From assembly GCA_018292915.2 (NCBI GenBank), contig JACVVK020000037.1:396501-460500 (forward strand): 64,000 nt of DNA, read 5' to 3'. Both the position numbers and the translations under genes were made by a program. The notes below the pieces were generated by a model. That model was not told where the DNA came from. It did no database searches and saw nothing but the letters and a program-made list of their open reading frames with translations. This document shows, piece after piece, positions 48,074 to 60,636 of this stretch; position 1 is the stretch's first letter, and the number at the start of each line of letters is the position of its first letter. Source of the stretch: Batillaria attramentaria (taxonomy: Eukaryota; Mollusca; Gastropoda; Batillariidae).

Positions 48074-50997
48074 ATTACGTTATAGAGGGGAAGAAGTCTC
48101 GCCTGCTAGATTCTGTCTCGGATATAATCCTCACAAATGCAGAAAAAGATCTCGTGAATCTGTTGTCTGCACATCTGCATCACATTTCGTCACACACAAT
48201 TGGGTTCTGCGCTAATTGGCAAATGACTACCTAGTGCGCCTGCGCAACATTGTGCAGTCCTTTGCACTTCCTGTTGCGGAAGCGACACACAAGGCACAGT
48301 GAGCACGCATGTCTGATCATCAAACGTCTGCTAGGCGCATTTCATTTTCTGAAATAGAATGAAGGATTAGCTCTCTCAGGAAGCAGTTGAGTGGCGCTAA
48401 CCAAGCATGGAACACAAAACACCCGGCCTTTCCTGCTGTCATTTTCATGTGAAAACGTTAAAACATCTCTTCTGTCTCTCACCCTTTCATCTGCCTTTTC
48501 AGCAGCGCCGTGATTTAAAATGGCAAGCGCTTCGTGAGACAGTCCGCCCTTCTTCTTCTGCAGTCTTTGCTGGGAATTTATTTCGCAGGACGGTTACGGT
48601 ACCCCCCCCCCCCTCCCCTTCTCCCTCCCGTCTTCTGTGTAAGTCTTCTGTGCTGGTGTCAGTTCCAGACTTTTTTTTTTTAACCCTTTTGTTACCGAGA
48701 ACCGTATGCACGAACCTATATTTCTCTGACCGAACAAGCAAACTCTATACAACTGGCAGCTCAATAACCACGCTGTCTTGTCACGTGAGCATTTAAATAT
48801 AAAAGAAAGTCGAGGTTGAGTTACAAGATCTCGGACTACCACTCAAACAAAGTTTGTGAAAAGTGGTAGTGAGAAACTGGGGAATCCTCGTATGCGGCAC
48901 GAAATGTGTTAATGGAACATTCCCCCCCCCCCTTTTTTTTTCTTCTTCTTTTTTTCCCCTTTTTTTTTTTTTTTTTTTAGCCGTCCCTTCCTTTTGTGTT
49001 TGTTGTTACGCCACGCCTGTGTGTCGGTTCCGCATAGTTTTAGGAGTGTTACTCGCTCAGAGAATGGCTGTTAGGGATTCCGCTTTAGCTACGGGATATA
49101 GCCGTTCGCAAACTTGAAAACAGGAAGGTATACAGCGTAATTGTAAGTAATTCTAGGAGACAGGCAGATGACGTTTTAGAGTAAGGAAGACAAGCATAGC
49201 AATGACAATATTTTGTTCTTCTTAAAAACGACGGATAGCGCTCCTCTTGCAGACTAAGCACTTCCGTCTGAGGAAGGGTGTGTGAATCGTTCTCAAGGGA
49301 TGACGCAGATGGACAGTGAAACTGGAATAATAGAAACAGTTTTAAGACTCCTCTACGTCGCATCAAGAGTATAGCTGTCACTTTTGAAGTGTAACTTGCA
49401 TGAGAAACTCGTGTGGCACTCTTGGTTTCGCTGATGTTGCGGGATGGTTTTCATTGTACAATCTTCAAAAGTTCTATCTTCATCTTTCAGTACGATTGGG
49501 CAGGGTGGCTTTCGGTTTCCTGTGTCTTTGCGGTCGGAAACCAGGGCAGACTGTCTTTGCTAGATATGATGATATCAGACCACAGAACGGGAAGTATACA
49601 AGCTGATCTTGTAAAGATGGACCCTTTATCTCGGCATCTTTGAAGCTATCGTGTTGAAACTACAGGAAATTTCATCTTTTGTGTCTTCCATTGTTATCAG
49701 AATACCAGCAGGTTCAGAGGATGAGACACAAGACAAATATAGTCCCGCATTTTCAGCTAAAGAGCCTGCATCGTAGGACAAACAAATATATTATTAAAAC
49801 GACAGTTGTACTTATTTCGGTATGTTCATTCACAGACAGTGGAGAAGGTAGGCTGGACACCGCCTGTAGTTATTTTCCGTCTTGGAATTATCGGCATGAG
49901 CGCAGTGACACACATCAAAGTATAATAACTGAACAAGTCTTTTCACAGACCAACTTTTTCTCTGGTAGCTGCACTGCGCGAGAACTTGGAAAACAGGAAT
50001 AAGTAAGATGTAGGAAGAAATGTCCCAAAGGGAAAATAAAGTTTATTGACCAAAACTGCAAAATTTGGACTTAAGAAATTTAAAAAGAATGAGATTTTAG
50101 ATGAAAATAAGTAAAAATTTGTAAATTGGAATTTCACATGGAATCAAAACTGCAGAACTAAACACAATCATAACCTCGGGATGGAAGGTGATTTTTTTTT
50201 TTTTCGGAACGGACGTACAAAAAAAAGGTTTATCAAGCAAAAGCATGCGTAGCAAAGCAGCTGCGATGATTTCCCGGCGTTTCCAGTCTCCTCTACCCAC
50301 TGTCTACCCGACCCGCTGGTTCACTCAAAACAGCGGTAACAAATATTGTTACACTGGAAATGCATATACCAATAGAGGTCAAGGCCCTAAATGGAATACT
50401 GGCCGCGTCATTTCGGGACAGTTTCGTATACGACAGGTGTCGGTGCTAAACTTACGAGATAACTGGTTGTTCACTTTATTGTATTTGTCTTTCAACTAGG
50501 ACGACTAGCAATACGAACAGGTTCAAGTGCCTCGAACAAAAAGCCCTGTGTTGTAGGGCGGGAACCGGAGTCAAACGCTACAACACAATAGACACTGATA
50601 AGAGACAATAGGATGGTTGTGTGTGGAGCTTTGTTGTGCCAGCTTGTCTGTCAACATCCGCAGTTTCGTACGGTCCTTCCTTCCTATTCTCTGTACCATG
50701 GGATTGCTCGATCCGCCCCTCGGCCTCTAGAGGAAAGAGGACTTTGCACTAGGGAATTAAACTTGGAAATTGTAATTAGTAGGGTGAGAGCAAACGGAAC
50801 AGTAGATGTACAACATTTGTTTCCGTCGGTCTTTTGGCTTCTAAGGAGGTTCAGCATGGTAATTGTTGGTAGAGAGTGGTACAACATTCTTGTCTGTAAG
50901 TCTCTTGGCCTCAGAGGCAGAGAGGGTCTTCACTATAGGGCGTTTCACGTGGGAATTAGCAGAGAGAGGTTAAACTCTCAGTAAGTCTATTAGCCTC

Positions 50998-50999
<2 letters not shown>

Positions 51000-51024
<25 letters not shown>
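51000..51024. repeat. (GA)n microsatellite
   Basis: About twelve GA units followed by AAGAGA. Confidence 0.9.
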
Positions 51025-51028
<4 letters not shown>

Positions 51029-51237
51029 TTCGGTCCACTGGAAACTGTTGTTGATAGACTGTGTTTGCAAACTCACTGAACAACCTTGTTTTCCCCGTAA
51101 GTCTTCAGGAGTGTTTGTGGATGTAATCAGTGCCACAGTTGAGACAATCATGTAGAAGAAAGTACTTACTGGTTGTTCCACTGGGATTGTAAGTGGATTA
51201 GGGTGACTCGAGGACAATGCTAGCAGACGCTGGGAAA

Positions 51238-52215
51238 AGGGGAGGGGGATTGGGGGGGGGGGTGTCGTTTGGTTAGTTGGATGTTTGGGGACAGACAAAG
51301 GAGGGGGAAAGGAGGGGGATAAGAGGTGGAGGAGAAGGGATAACGGGTGGGATGGGGTGTGTGTGTGTGGGGGGGGGGGGGGGGGGGCTGGTGGAGTAGG
51401 GTCTTCAATTTGTAGGTGTGAATTGGATGTAGACCCCCCCCCCCACACCCCATCCCTCACTCGTCCCGGCGAAACTGACAGAAATCCGTGTTTACACACT
51501 GAACAAAAAACCCAACAACAACAAAACAACTCACAAACGAAAGTCGGCCAGGCGGGAATCGAAATGTATACAACGCAGTCACAACATGTAACATAGTTAC
51601 TTATTGTCATAATGACGTTTATGAAATGCCCATTATGTATGCCAGCTATTGTTCCACGATTCCGTTTGATGTCAGTCACTTAGCCGCTGATTCCTGTGCT
51701 GGACGGAAAAGGGGGAAGCGGCACTCAACACTGTAGGGACCTGCACACAATGAGGGAGTCATGACATACTGGCTGCAGTGACAGAGAACAAAGGTCCTGC
51801 CAGACACTGTACAATAGCAGCGCGACTGTCTCCCACTGTCCCTGCAGGAAACTGGAGGAGGGTGGGGTGGGTTTGGGGGACGGGGGGTTGGGGTGGGGGT
51901 GGGGGCTTTTGAACGACGGTGATGATGGGGGTTGGCATGTAGACAAGAGGGAATAGATAAGTCTCTCTATATATATGCATTAAGTGTATGTCTGTGTGTG
52001 TAGGGGCTGGGGGAGTGGGGGCTGAGGGAGTGGGGATAGGGGTGGCATGGAGACAAGAGAATAGATCTATAGTGTCGGGGCTAGGGGAAAGGGGAGGGGG
52101 TGGGTCATGTAGAGAATAGAGAATATATATACATGTATATAAAGTGGGTGGGTGGGGTAGAGAAAGGATTCTGCGAAAAGGGGGGAGGGAAGGAGTGGGG
52201 GGAGGGGGGGGGGGG
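51238..52215 (+). repeat. G-rich block with several G-quadruplex-like clusters
   Basis: Long G runs occur at 51238-51262, 51300-51400 and 51854-51906, where GGGTGGGGTGGG is followed by several G4-G6 runs. The segment 51930-52160 is an imperfect repeat of two to three units with CATGKAGACAAGAG, AATAGAT and GGGGCTRGGGGA blocks. Opposite-strand frames are Pro-rich products of composition. Confidence 0.8.
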
Positions 52216-52619
52216 CAGAAGGGATAGGGGAAGCGTGCGGAACTAAGCCTGGTCCCGAAAACAAAAGGGCCGTTGGATGGCCGCTTGCGTGTTGTTAGCA
52301 CCCCTGTGATAATGACTTTCGCATCCTTCCTGTGTTACGCGTAACAAGGCCCTTGTTTTTACCCTAATCACTCCAATAAACACAGCTGGCAGACCAGCAG
52401 CGCTCTAGGAGTTGTCTTCCGTTGCCTGCCAACACCTGGAGTTATCTCACCTTGCCGCGTCGGCGACGGGTTGTTGCGTCACTGAGCACTACTACAGGAG
52501 GTACTCGAGCGGGTTTTTACAGGTTAACAATCGCAGAATCGCGTACGTGTAATTCTTGTTACTACGGAAACGTGATCAGCGTGGGTCGGCCGAAATTTTG
52601 TCCTTCTTTGAAAAGGTGG

Positions 52620-52662
52620 AGGGGGGGGGAGGGTGGTGGCGTTGGGGGAGGGGGGGGGGGGA
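52620..52662. repeat. G-rich tract
   Basis: G runs of up to ten bases with a GTGGTGGCG interruption. Gly-rich and Pro-rich frames across it are spurious. Confidence 0.85.
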
Positions 52663-53035
52663 ACAGAGAGTCCACAAGGAACCTAGAGAGTACTGGGCTC
52701 GTGATCCCGTAAGGAGAACCCAAAAGTTTTGTTGGTCGAAGACGCTCCCACCCCCCACCCCCCACACACACACCCCGTGACTGTTATTGTCTGTCAACAC
52801 TTGAGAGACAGTGAAACAACCCGTTTTACCCAACGTACGGAGGGTTAAAAGTAAGAGTCCGTGTAAACAATACTGCACTAGTCCTTTTCCTATTGTACAT
52901 TTTGAATATATTAAAATGTATTAAAATGAGTAATTCACACAAATTGGTGAATATCTTCTTGATACGTAAGCAACTTCCGGTAAGTCAGTGGTAACTTTGA
53001 TGCTATTTTGTTGACAGAGAGGGGTATCAGCTGAA

Positions 53036-53100
53036 ATAAAAATAATAATAATAATGGATAGTTACTTGTACTCAGCAAGCTCTAAGCGCTTAGAAAGTGA
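53036..53100 (+). mobile_element. AAT-linked SINE-tail-like fragment
   Basis: An (AAT)n run is followed by GGATAGTTACTTGTACTCAG and GCTCTAAGCGCTTAGAAAG. An AAT run followed by a short tract and CTCTAAGCGCTT is a widespread repeat signature in marine invertebrate genomes. Only this fragment is visible. Confidence 0.4.
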
Positions 53101-53956
53101 AGAAAAATAAAATGAAGTAAAATGGCATGAAAACAGTGTCAGAGAGAACAATAAATGACACAATAAACAATGAAATGGTGTGAGTTTGAACAGGAATGTG
53201 GCATGCGTGTGAAGTGGTTACACTAACACCACTATCTCAATCGCAAGAACACAGCAGTTGTTTTCCCACGGCCGACAAAGGGTGCGGTTTTTTGCAGTAT
53301 GTACGGCTTTACGGCCGTTGTTGTTAGTGGTGGCCACACAGCTGCAGTACATGTACCATGTATCTCGTGTTGCCAGCTTCTCTCGGCATCATAAATCTCT
53401 GTAAGTGGTTGCCAACGCTCCCTTGTCTTGGGAACAAAGCCTGCCAGGCGTACAGAGGTGAGTGAGAGACAGCTGGTTCCAGTTGTGTCCTGTCCACCTC
53501 TTTCCTGTTCCTCGCTTCTGCTTTCAGTTCTTATCTTTTGTTTTCTTCTTCTCTTTCGATAGGTCTTTTTTTTTTTTTGTCTCATGCAGTCAGTCCTGCG
53601 TTCTGAATCGTTCCGGAAATTCTGCCCTGTCTGTCGCGTGTATCGTGACTGACAGGCGACTGAGATACTTATGCTATTGTCACAAGGACGTAAATCAACT
53701 TAGCCTTTAGAATTACTTTGCCTTTTTCTTTTTTCATTATTATTGTTGTACAATGTACTTCTAAACACGCTTTCAAGCCAGTAAGTATCTTTAGAGAGTG
53801 CGCTGTTCTGACATCATCAATAAGTTTAGAACGCTAAAAGCGTCTGAAATGTTCGGTATAGTTTCAGAAACTGCGCTGACAATATTTTTGTGGCCCAGTG
53901 CTGTAAGGAAACAAAAGATTTTATTTTTTGTCTAATTTACCAACAACCCAGCCTTT

Positions 53957-53997
53957 CGTTGTTTGTTTGTTTGTTTGTTTGTTTGTTTGTTTGTTTA
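53957..53997. repeat. (GTTT)n microsatellite
   Basis: About ten GTTT/TTTG tetranucleotides. Confidence 0.95.
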
Positions 53998-55304
53998 GCT
54001 CTTTTCTTCCCACACTAGATTATTGATGAGACATTGACTCCCATCAGTTTCTCACGGGTCTCTGATAATGTAGTATTGTCGCACGCACGGAAAACAATAG
54101 ACAGATTGCCGAAAACAATAGCGGCGTTTGTAAAGCAGCCACACGCGCACACCCCATTCTTTTCATTCCCACGAACAATAGGCCATGCAGATGCAAGACA
54201 GTTTCCTTTTGTTGATGTTCAGAACAAAAGGCCTGAAACGGAAGTAACACAAGACACCGCCGGTGGGTGTGAGCTTGAGAAAGGCGTGCCAATACTCCCC
54301 TCCTGTCCCCTCCCACCCATTTCACACCCCGCTGAGAGTGGCTGAGGGGTTACGCTCTAGTGACCACACAGTGCGTGTCTGCCCGTACTCCGCTATCCAA
54401 TCACAACTCGCCTGACACTACTTCTATCAAGTGATGCGACCACGGCATTGTTATATACGTCGGATACTCGTTTTACGTAATGTTTGCGCGTCTCCTCACG
54501 CGCGAAGGTCTTCCCACCCCCCAGTGACGTTTCACACTAACCGCTTTTGTGGCCTCAACCACGTGGAGAGGCTTTGTTGTTAGTTTAGTCTTTATGTCGC
54601 GCATCTAACAGTGGGGACAGAGAAGAGAGAATGCACACAGTTTGCAGGGCAACAGACAGTTTTCGATCGAAGTTCGAACCATAGGATGTGTTTTCCTCTG
54701 CTTCAGGACCAACATTGTTTCCTGCATAGATGATCTTGCGTATAATACCCCACTGATCGCTCAGCGTTGCAAGTGTACTGGTAAAACGTGACTTCTGACC
54801 ATAAAGAGAAGTTTCGCATCATTGGACATAGGCACAAATACTGTATTGGTATTCTTACTGCTCTTCGCTCAGTTTGTTGCACGTGTTACAACTCAGTGAG
54901 TACGGGCGGTTAGACGAGAACACTTCAAGAAATCCGTGTGGAACCGTTCAGTGTCACTGAAGCGAAACAGCTTGCATCGGGAGAGGCTTTTTCACAGTCG
55001 GGTGACTCGGGCAGGTGCAGTGTGTTGCATGAGTTGTGCCCTGCCAGCAGTTAGCGGCTATCTGGACAAAATGCCTCCCATCTCAGTCGTTAGTCAGACC
55101 CGTCACACAGACGCTGGTACCGGTGAATGTCGGACGAAAAGAAAAGGTATGTATTCGATTTATGAACATTCGGCTTGTACTAATATTTGGTTTGTTTTGA
55201 CTTAGGTAGAGTTTCCATGTGGCTGGCAAGCTTTGTTAGGCAGAGAATTACTTTTGGTAGACTATAAGTTGTACTGTCTGTTATTGCTGCACAGTCATGT
55301 TTGC

Positions 55305-55415
55305 AATGATAATAATAACAACTGTGTATTATGTAGGCGCTTTGCCCAAGTTCTTGCATTGGCTCAAAGCGCCGTGAGCTGAACCCAACGCGCACGCTCA
55401 CGTGAATCGCACGCA
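55305..55415 (+). mobile_element. AAT-linked SINE-tail-like fragment
   Basis: GATAATAATAAC is followed by GTGTATTATGTAGGCGCTTTG and GGCTCAAAGCGCCGTGAGC. The layout (A/T trinucleotides, TATGTAGGCGC, then a GCTC-AAGCGC block) resembles 53036-53100 and the - strand of 43430-43508. Confidence 0.4.
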
Positions 55416-56298
55416 TTCTCTCGCACACTGGACATGAACACATCACAATCAGCTGGTGCGAAGGGTCAGCTCGGCTATTTAGGTTTCGGAATTTAGAACT
55501 GCACTGTCCGTATGATATCTCTGAGTCAGGGCAGAAGATTTCAGACCAAGGAGATGGCTTACTAGCATCGCACCGCGTTTTAACAGATTTGTGACAAGAT
55601 AACTCATGTGACTTTGGCTCGATTCTTTGCATGTTCATTTGTGGTTACGTTGCTTTATTTCTGTGGTGTAGAATTTATCCAAGAGCCGATGAGACAATTT
55701 GCGTAATGTGTCTTTCGGTTGTGCTTAATTATCTTCTAAGATGTATGGCCCCCCTCCCTTACAGTTTTCTAGTCCTCATAGGAAGCATTGTTAGCTTCAA
55801 ACCAGCATCTCTCTCTCTCTCTCTCTCGCCGCACTAAACCTCACCTCTCGGCCCTTTCCACATGTTTTTTATCTCACAACGCTCTCACCCTCCATCGCGA
55901 GTCGTTCATTCAGTAATTTAGTAAGTAACACAGGTTTCCAAGCCTCGTGACATAAATTCACCCCCGCCTTCCTCCAGTAGTTTCGCAAATCACCTGACTG
56001 TGCTGTGGTTTGAAGCGCTCAGCTTTTGATGTGATGGTTTTAGTGGCTCGGTATGACCCTTCTTTCAAACATCCCGTAAAACCCAACAGAATCTGTTGCC
56101 TGCTTCCGGCGTGTGATTGCTTTGTGTCATGAAAACTTAAAGACACCAACACACACTTGATGCCTGATGAGTGTTCACTGCCTCGTCTGTGTGACCGCGA
56201 GTGTGCCTTGAAAACGAGCACTCTTTCTCTTCATGTAGATCATTACTAGAAACTTTAGACAAACAGTCTTTGGGGATGTGGAGGGCTATAGCAAGGCT

Positions 56299-56456
56299 GG
56301 TTGGGGGGGGGGGGAGCACATGAGTACATAGGGAGGTGATTATCAAAGACTGACAGTACAATGAGGGAAATCCCAGCGCAAACTTTTAGTTTGCTATCCG
56401 GGGTTCGAACTCACGGCCTGAGCATTGACAGCCTAACCAGTTTGGCCATACCGGTC
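56299..56456 (-). mobile_element. tRNA-derived SINE, copy 5 (diverged)
   Basis: On the - strand the head reads GACCGGTATGGCCAAACTGG, then AATGCTCAGGCCGTGAGTTC and GAACCCCGG (B box). The anticodon arm is shortened by about ten bases. The body keeps GCGCTGGGATTTCCCTCATT and CTTTGATAATCACC, and the tail is C-rich. Confidence 0.75.
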
Positions 56457-57271
56457 AACAAAAGACACCACGTGGCAAAATCACTGACGGCCGAAAAACA
56501 GCTTGTGAATTTTGACGTCATCGAATTCCGTAGACCTGGCGGCAAGGAGTCCATCTTCCAGTTGTTGAGTTGTACATTTAAAAAATAAATTAAAAAATAT
56601 GTAGTTTACAAGGTACCAGTTGTTTGCCTTTGTGCAGTATCTGTTTCGGTTTGTGTGAGTCACACAAAGAAGGAAATGGCGAAGTCCTTGTACAAAGGAC
56701 AAAGAATTGGCATGTTCCACCATGGCACTGGTTAGCTCAAAAACATCCCCATTGTAACAATGTTCTTTGTCCAAAAAAGTTTTTTTCGGGGGGGTTAAGT
56801 GAGTCCTACTTTAACCTGACCCAAACCTAAAACAGGTTTGACAAAGCAATCGCTGAAACCAGCTTAACGTGATGAACTGAACGTAAGTTTACGTCACTGG
56901 CCGTGGTGTGAAGATCAGTTAATCCTGTCACATGCTGACGTCATGCAGCTCTCTTGATACCCTGCTAACACAGCTGTAGAAAACGCTGTACGTTTATCGA
57001 AAAGAAATCCCTTTATCCTGTGCTAATCAACGACACTACGAAACACGCCCTCTGATGACTGCGTGACACCTCGAGCTGGCCTGATATTGTAGTTAGCTCG
57101 TTGGAGGTCTTGTTTCACTGGTTCGTTCTTTCGTTTCGTGCTTGTTTCTTTGTTTTTCAAGGCGCTGAACTTAATCACACATGCACACACTTCGTTGCGA
57201 ACAATGGACCGTATACAGGTATGCATGCCTGAATTTGCCTAAGGTCGCAGAGCTACCCTATAGTATATATG

Positions 57272-57514
57272 TTTAGTAGGACTTCGTAGGGAGCACTGTT
57301 TAGTAGGACTTCGTAGGGAGTGCTGCTAAGTAGGACGTCGTAGGGAGTACTGTGTGGTAGGACTTCGTAGGGAGTACTGTTTAGTGGGACTTCGTAGGGA
57401 GCACTCTTTAGTGGGACTTCGTAGGGAGCACTGTTTAGTGGGACTTCGTAGGGAGCACTCTTTAGTGGGACTTCGTAGGGAGCACTCTTTAGTGGGACTT
57501 CGTAGGGAGTACTT
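57272..57514 (+). repeat. 27-bp tandem array, nine units, within MITE copy 2
   Basis: Nine head-to-tail units of exactly 27 bases share the core GGACTTCGTAGGGAG (one unit has GGACGTCG). Units 1-4 carry TAGG and units 5-9 carry TGGG before the core, and the last bases alternate between ACTG and ACTC. The core is the terminal motif of the MITE arm, and the ninth unit runs straight into the arm. The Val-Gly-Leu-Arg-Arg frame on one strand and its opposite on the other come from the 27-base period. Confidence 0.96.
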
Positions 57515-57665
57515 CGCTGAGCAGCGTAACCCCATTAACACGTTACGTGTACCATTAGCCAATCACATCGCGTTAGCCGCTCGCGCCCTCTGCCGTGTGA
57601 GCCTAACTTACATGGAAACGGGTTTCGCTGCTCAGCGTCGTCCTCTTTACGAAATCCTACTAAAC
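57488..57665 (-). mobile_element. MITE-like element, copy 2 (opposite orientation to copy 1)
   Basis: Read on the - strand this matches 12653-12857: GTTTAGTAGGATTTCG, GCTGAGCAGCG, CATGTAAGTTAGGCTCACAC, GGCAGAGG, a GGCTAACGCGATGTGATTGG centre and GCTAATGGTACACGTAACG, then GGTTACGCTGCTCAGCGAAG. About eleven bases of the inner second arm are deleted relative to copy 1, shortening the hairpin. Its outer end is expanded into the 27-bp array at 57272-57514. Confidence 0.82.
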
Positions 57666-57680
57666 AGGCCTAATGTTCAA

Positions 57681-57823
57681 GGAGCCAGGGCAGCCGAATG
57701 AAAGACCATTGCACTGTCAGCCTCGGGTCGTGGGTTCGAATCCCGGATTAGAGCTAGACATTTGTGCTGGCTTTTTCCGCGTTTTCCCCCGTCTTTGATC
57801 ACCCTGCCTAGAATAACCAACCC
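57681..57823 (+). mobile_element. tRNA-derived SINE, copy 6
   Basis: The head reads GGAGCCAGGGCAGCCGAATG, then CTCGGGTCGTGGGTTCGAAT CCC with a perfect B box. The body has TTTGTGCTGGCTTTTTCCGC and GTCTTTGATCACCC and ends early at AACCAACCC. It starts about 15 bases after the end of MITE copy 2. Confidence 0.85.
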
Positions 57824-58403
57824 GATAATGAAAACTGTTACGTTGATTACTTCCTTTAAGTCTTGATTCTACCGTAACGAAAAACGCAGGCTCACCCCCG
57901 AAATGAATTTCCCACACCGCGCTTCCCAGGTCCTAGTCTTTGAGTATCTGGAAGAACCGGTAACCGATTAATGTCTCTATCAGCCCCATTTACCACACCT
58001 CTCTCCCCCACCCGTGTTTCTAAAATGACCATCCTCAGTTTCAAGAGTGAACACACTTCCGTCAAAGACACGGGCCTCTTAAGATTCCCTTTGACTCGGG
58101 TTTCAGGCTATTGCCAGCCTCTCTGTACCCCCCAACAAATCTGTCTTCGGATGATTATTAAACATTAGGAAAACCACTTGAAAGCTGCCTTCAAAGGGCG
58201 CTACCTAGTACCGGCTCTTTGACAGTTTTCCCTAACGGCGGAGCGCGCTACACCAATTGTTTTTGCATTCATATAATAATGTGTGCGTATGCTCAAGTCG
58301 TCAGCGAGGCCTTTTGCGCGTCTTCATCTGTTGCGCCCACAGAAAAACAATTCGAAAGTTGCCAGGGCCTTTCCCAAGCAACAGCATAAAAAGCGGAGAG
58401 GTG

Positions 58404-58470
58404 CTGGGGGTGGGGGGGGGGGGGGGGAAGTAGGGTGTGGGTGAAGGGGGTGGGAGTATGGGGGGAGGGG
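58404..58470. repeat. G-rich tract
   Basis: A run of about 17 G near 58411 followed by further G-rich DNA. Gly-rich frames here are spurious. Confidence 0.85.
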
Positions 58471-60619
58471 GCGTAGCAGTTTTCAGATTGATATCTTTAC
58501 CATGTTTGCCGCTTCTCTCGGTCTGTGTAGATAAGCCTGTGCTTTCGAGCGTGGCCTTCTTATTTTTATATTCTCATAAAGCATTTTTGTACGGGCCTAG
58601 CCCAGAACCCGGGAACAGAACCTTCAGATTAGGACGGTGTTCCTCAGCGAACAAAAGAGCGCGCAACCCTTTTTCTTCGCCCTTATCCCACGATCCCTGT
58701 GTTGCCTCCCCCTTCCGACCTCTCCTCCTCCTCCCCCGCACCCCTACCCCCGTTGCTAAATTGTTATCGCATTATGAAGGGGTTGCGAAGTTTAATTTGT
58801 GCCTCAAGTCAACTGTGTCGGCGAGCACTACAAGGTAAGGTCACCCGACTACTGGCATCGAAGGCAGAACACAGGTTGCGACGTCAATTAAATCAGAAGC
58901 CGATAAGCCATTGCTGCAGCATTTTCCATATCATATTCAGATGGGGAAGGCTATCTCTTGTTAAAATTCTTCGACAGGAACTTTATGACCTGGGCGACGC
59001 TACAGGATCGTTGGCCGTTATCGGAACACGTCGTTCTGGTCTGTTACTCGCTCCCGAAATGCACCGCGTTGCACCGCAATTGGATCACTTCCGGAGAGAA
59101 GAATTATGTCCCTTGAGACTTTTTGTCTGTGGTCTTTAGCACGGCGTAACCTTCTCGTAGTGCCGAGTTAGCTCTCTTGTTTTGTTTGAGGCTAACTAGC
59201 AGCCTTGATTCCCCATTTGGTATACACGTTCTTCAACCCAGAACAGCGCTTATTTCCAGCAGAATGAATGATTGTGTGAGGATCTAAATTACTTTCTCCT
59301 CAACCCCCCCCCCCCCCCCCCAGCCCATAGTGTTCTGACAGTGACAAGCAGTACGGTGCATCAGAATTTCTGCTTCGGTGAACAGATGTGTTTGCACGAT
59401 GCAGCAGGCTAACCTGACACTCAGTATGATTCATAAATTTGCAGAAACTTGATAGAAAACAAACGAGACTTTGCTTTGAGGAAAAAACACGCCTGTATGA
59501 CACGCAATGCTCGTTACCTCCACAAAACATATGGCGACGAATTACAACGCTTGACAGTTGAATTCTCAGATTCTGGGATTAGAAGCGAGTAGTGTGTCTA
59601 GCTTACATCTCCTCCTTTTTTATTTCGTCGCGCAGACATCTGGCGGGATAAGTGTGATGGATATGATGAGAGTTTGCGCGAAAGTGTTGTAATAAAAATG
59701 GCGAAACTTCTGTTCCAACATCATTCGCCGACCATGCGTGGCTGAGCCGTGGTAACCCGACCCCCAGAACCTGTTGTTGGCTGTTGCCACTTCCTTGGGA
59801 AAAATTAAATATTGCGCCTTTATAAACTACACGCATGACTACATAAAACAAGAAAGGCTTGACTAGGACAGCCTTGCTGATGGAAATAATGTGTAGCCAG
59901 ATACAGCCTGTAGGAATTGAATGGCGAGGTTTTTGCCCCTTGCGAGATGAGTTCCGCCCCTTGAGAGATGGGTTTTCGCGAAATTTGATACGTTATCAAG
60001 GAAGGCAATTTAAGTTTGCTGCAATCATCACGCCTTTGAGTCAAAGAGGATATAGGAAGATGAATGCAAGTCGTACAATTTCCGGTCATTTAGTTTTTGT
60101 CAAAGCAAAGCAGTCTGGGATTGACTTTAGCAAATGCTTTGGAGTCTTGTTGAAAACTGAGTGGAAATTACTTCTCTCGCATCCGACTTCCTGTCATGAA
60201 ACGCACAGTTTTTATTTTTGTGATCCTCATCACCCTCGACTTGCCGCTTTAACTGAAATTAATAGATGTTAACTGGATTCAAGAACAAACCATAAAACCA
60301 AACAGCATGATTAGTGTATATATTGAGGTCGTTGCCTCCGTTTGTCTTTGGCCGTATTTTCTCGTTAAAAAAAAAATGTTCACATTTAATTGTCTGTACC
60401 TTGAATGTGGGACATTTGCAGTTGCCAGTTTGTCAGTAGCAATCGCGAAGTCCGTACACGCAAATGTGGAATATGATATGGCAGAATGTTGAGTAACCTT
60501 TCCCCCACCTTGCCCCCCCCCCCCCCCACACACACACACTCCCAACATCTATTGTTACCATGCTTTTGTCATCCTCATCCCCACCACCTCACCCTGCTTT
60601 GTCTCCCCTGCACCACCAG

Positions 60620-60636
60620 ATAGAGAGGACGAGGAG
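60620..60636 (+). CDS. Candidate SoxD microexon (17 nt), weak
   Basis: A long pyrimidine-rich stretch (60571-60617) ends in CACCACCAG at 60611-60619, and GTAAGG starts at 60637. The 17 bases between them would take the phase-1 end of exon 2 to phase 0, encoding Asp-Arg-Glu-Asp-Glu-Glu with the shared base. An acceptor-donor pair this close can arise by chance, and acidic codons in a purine run carry no family signal. I treat it as a hypothesis. Confidence 0.15.

Noticed and set aside
50545..50590. B-box-like GGGAACCGGAGTCAAACGC
   Set aside because: Too degenerate, with no A box at the right distance and no SINE body.
51759..52301. A 180-codon Pro-rich - strand frame
   Set aside because: Caused by the G-rich block on the + strand; no domain.
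57326..57701. Arg/Leu-rich and Ser-Leu-Arg-rich repeat proteins on the two strands
   Set aside because: Produced by the nine-unit 27-bp array at the MITE end.
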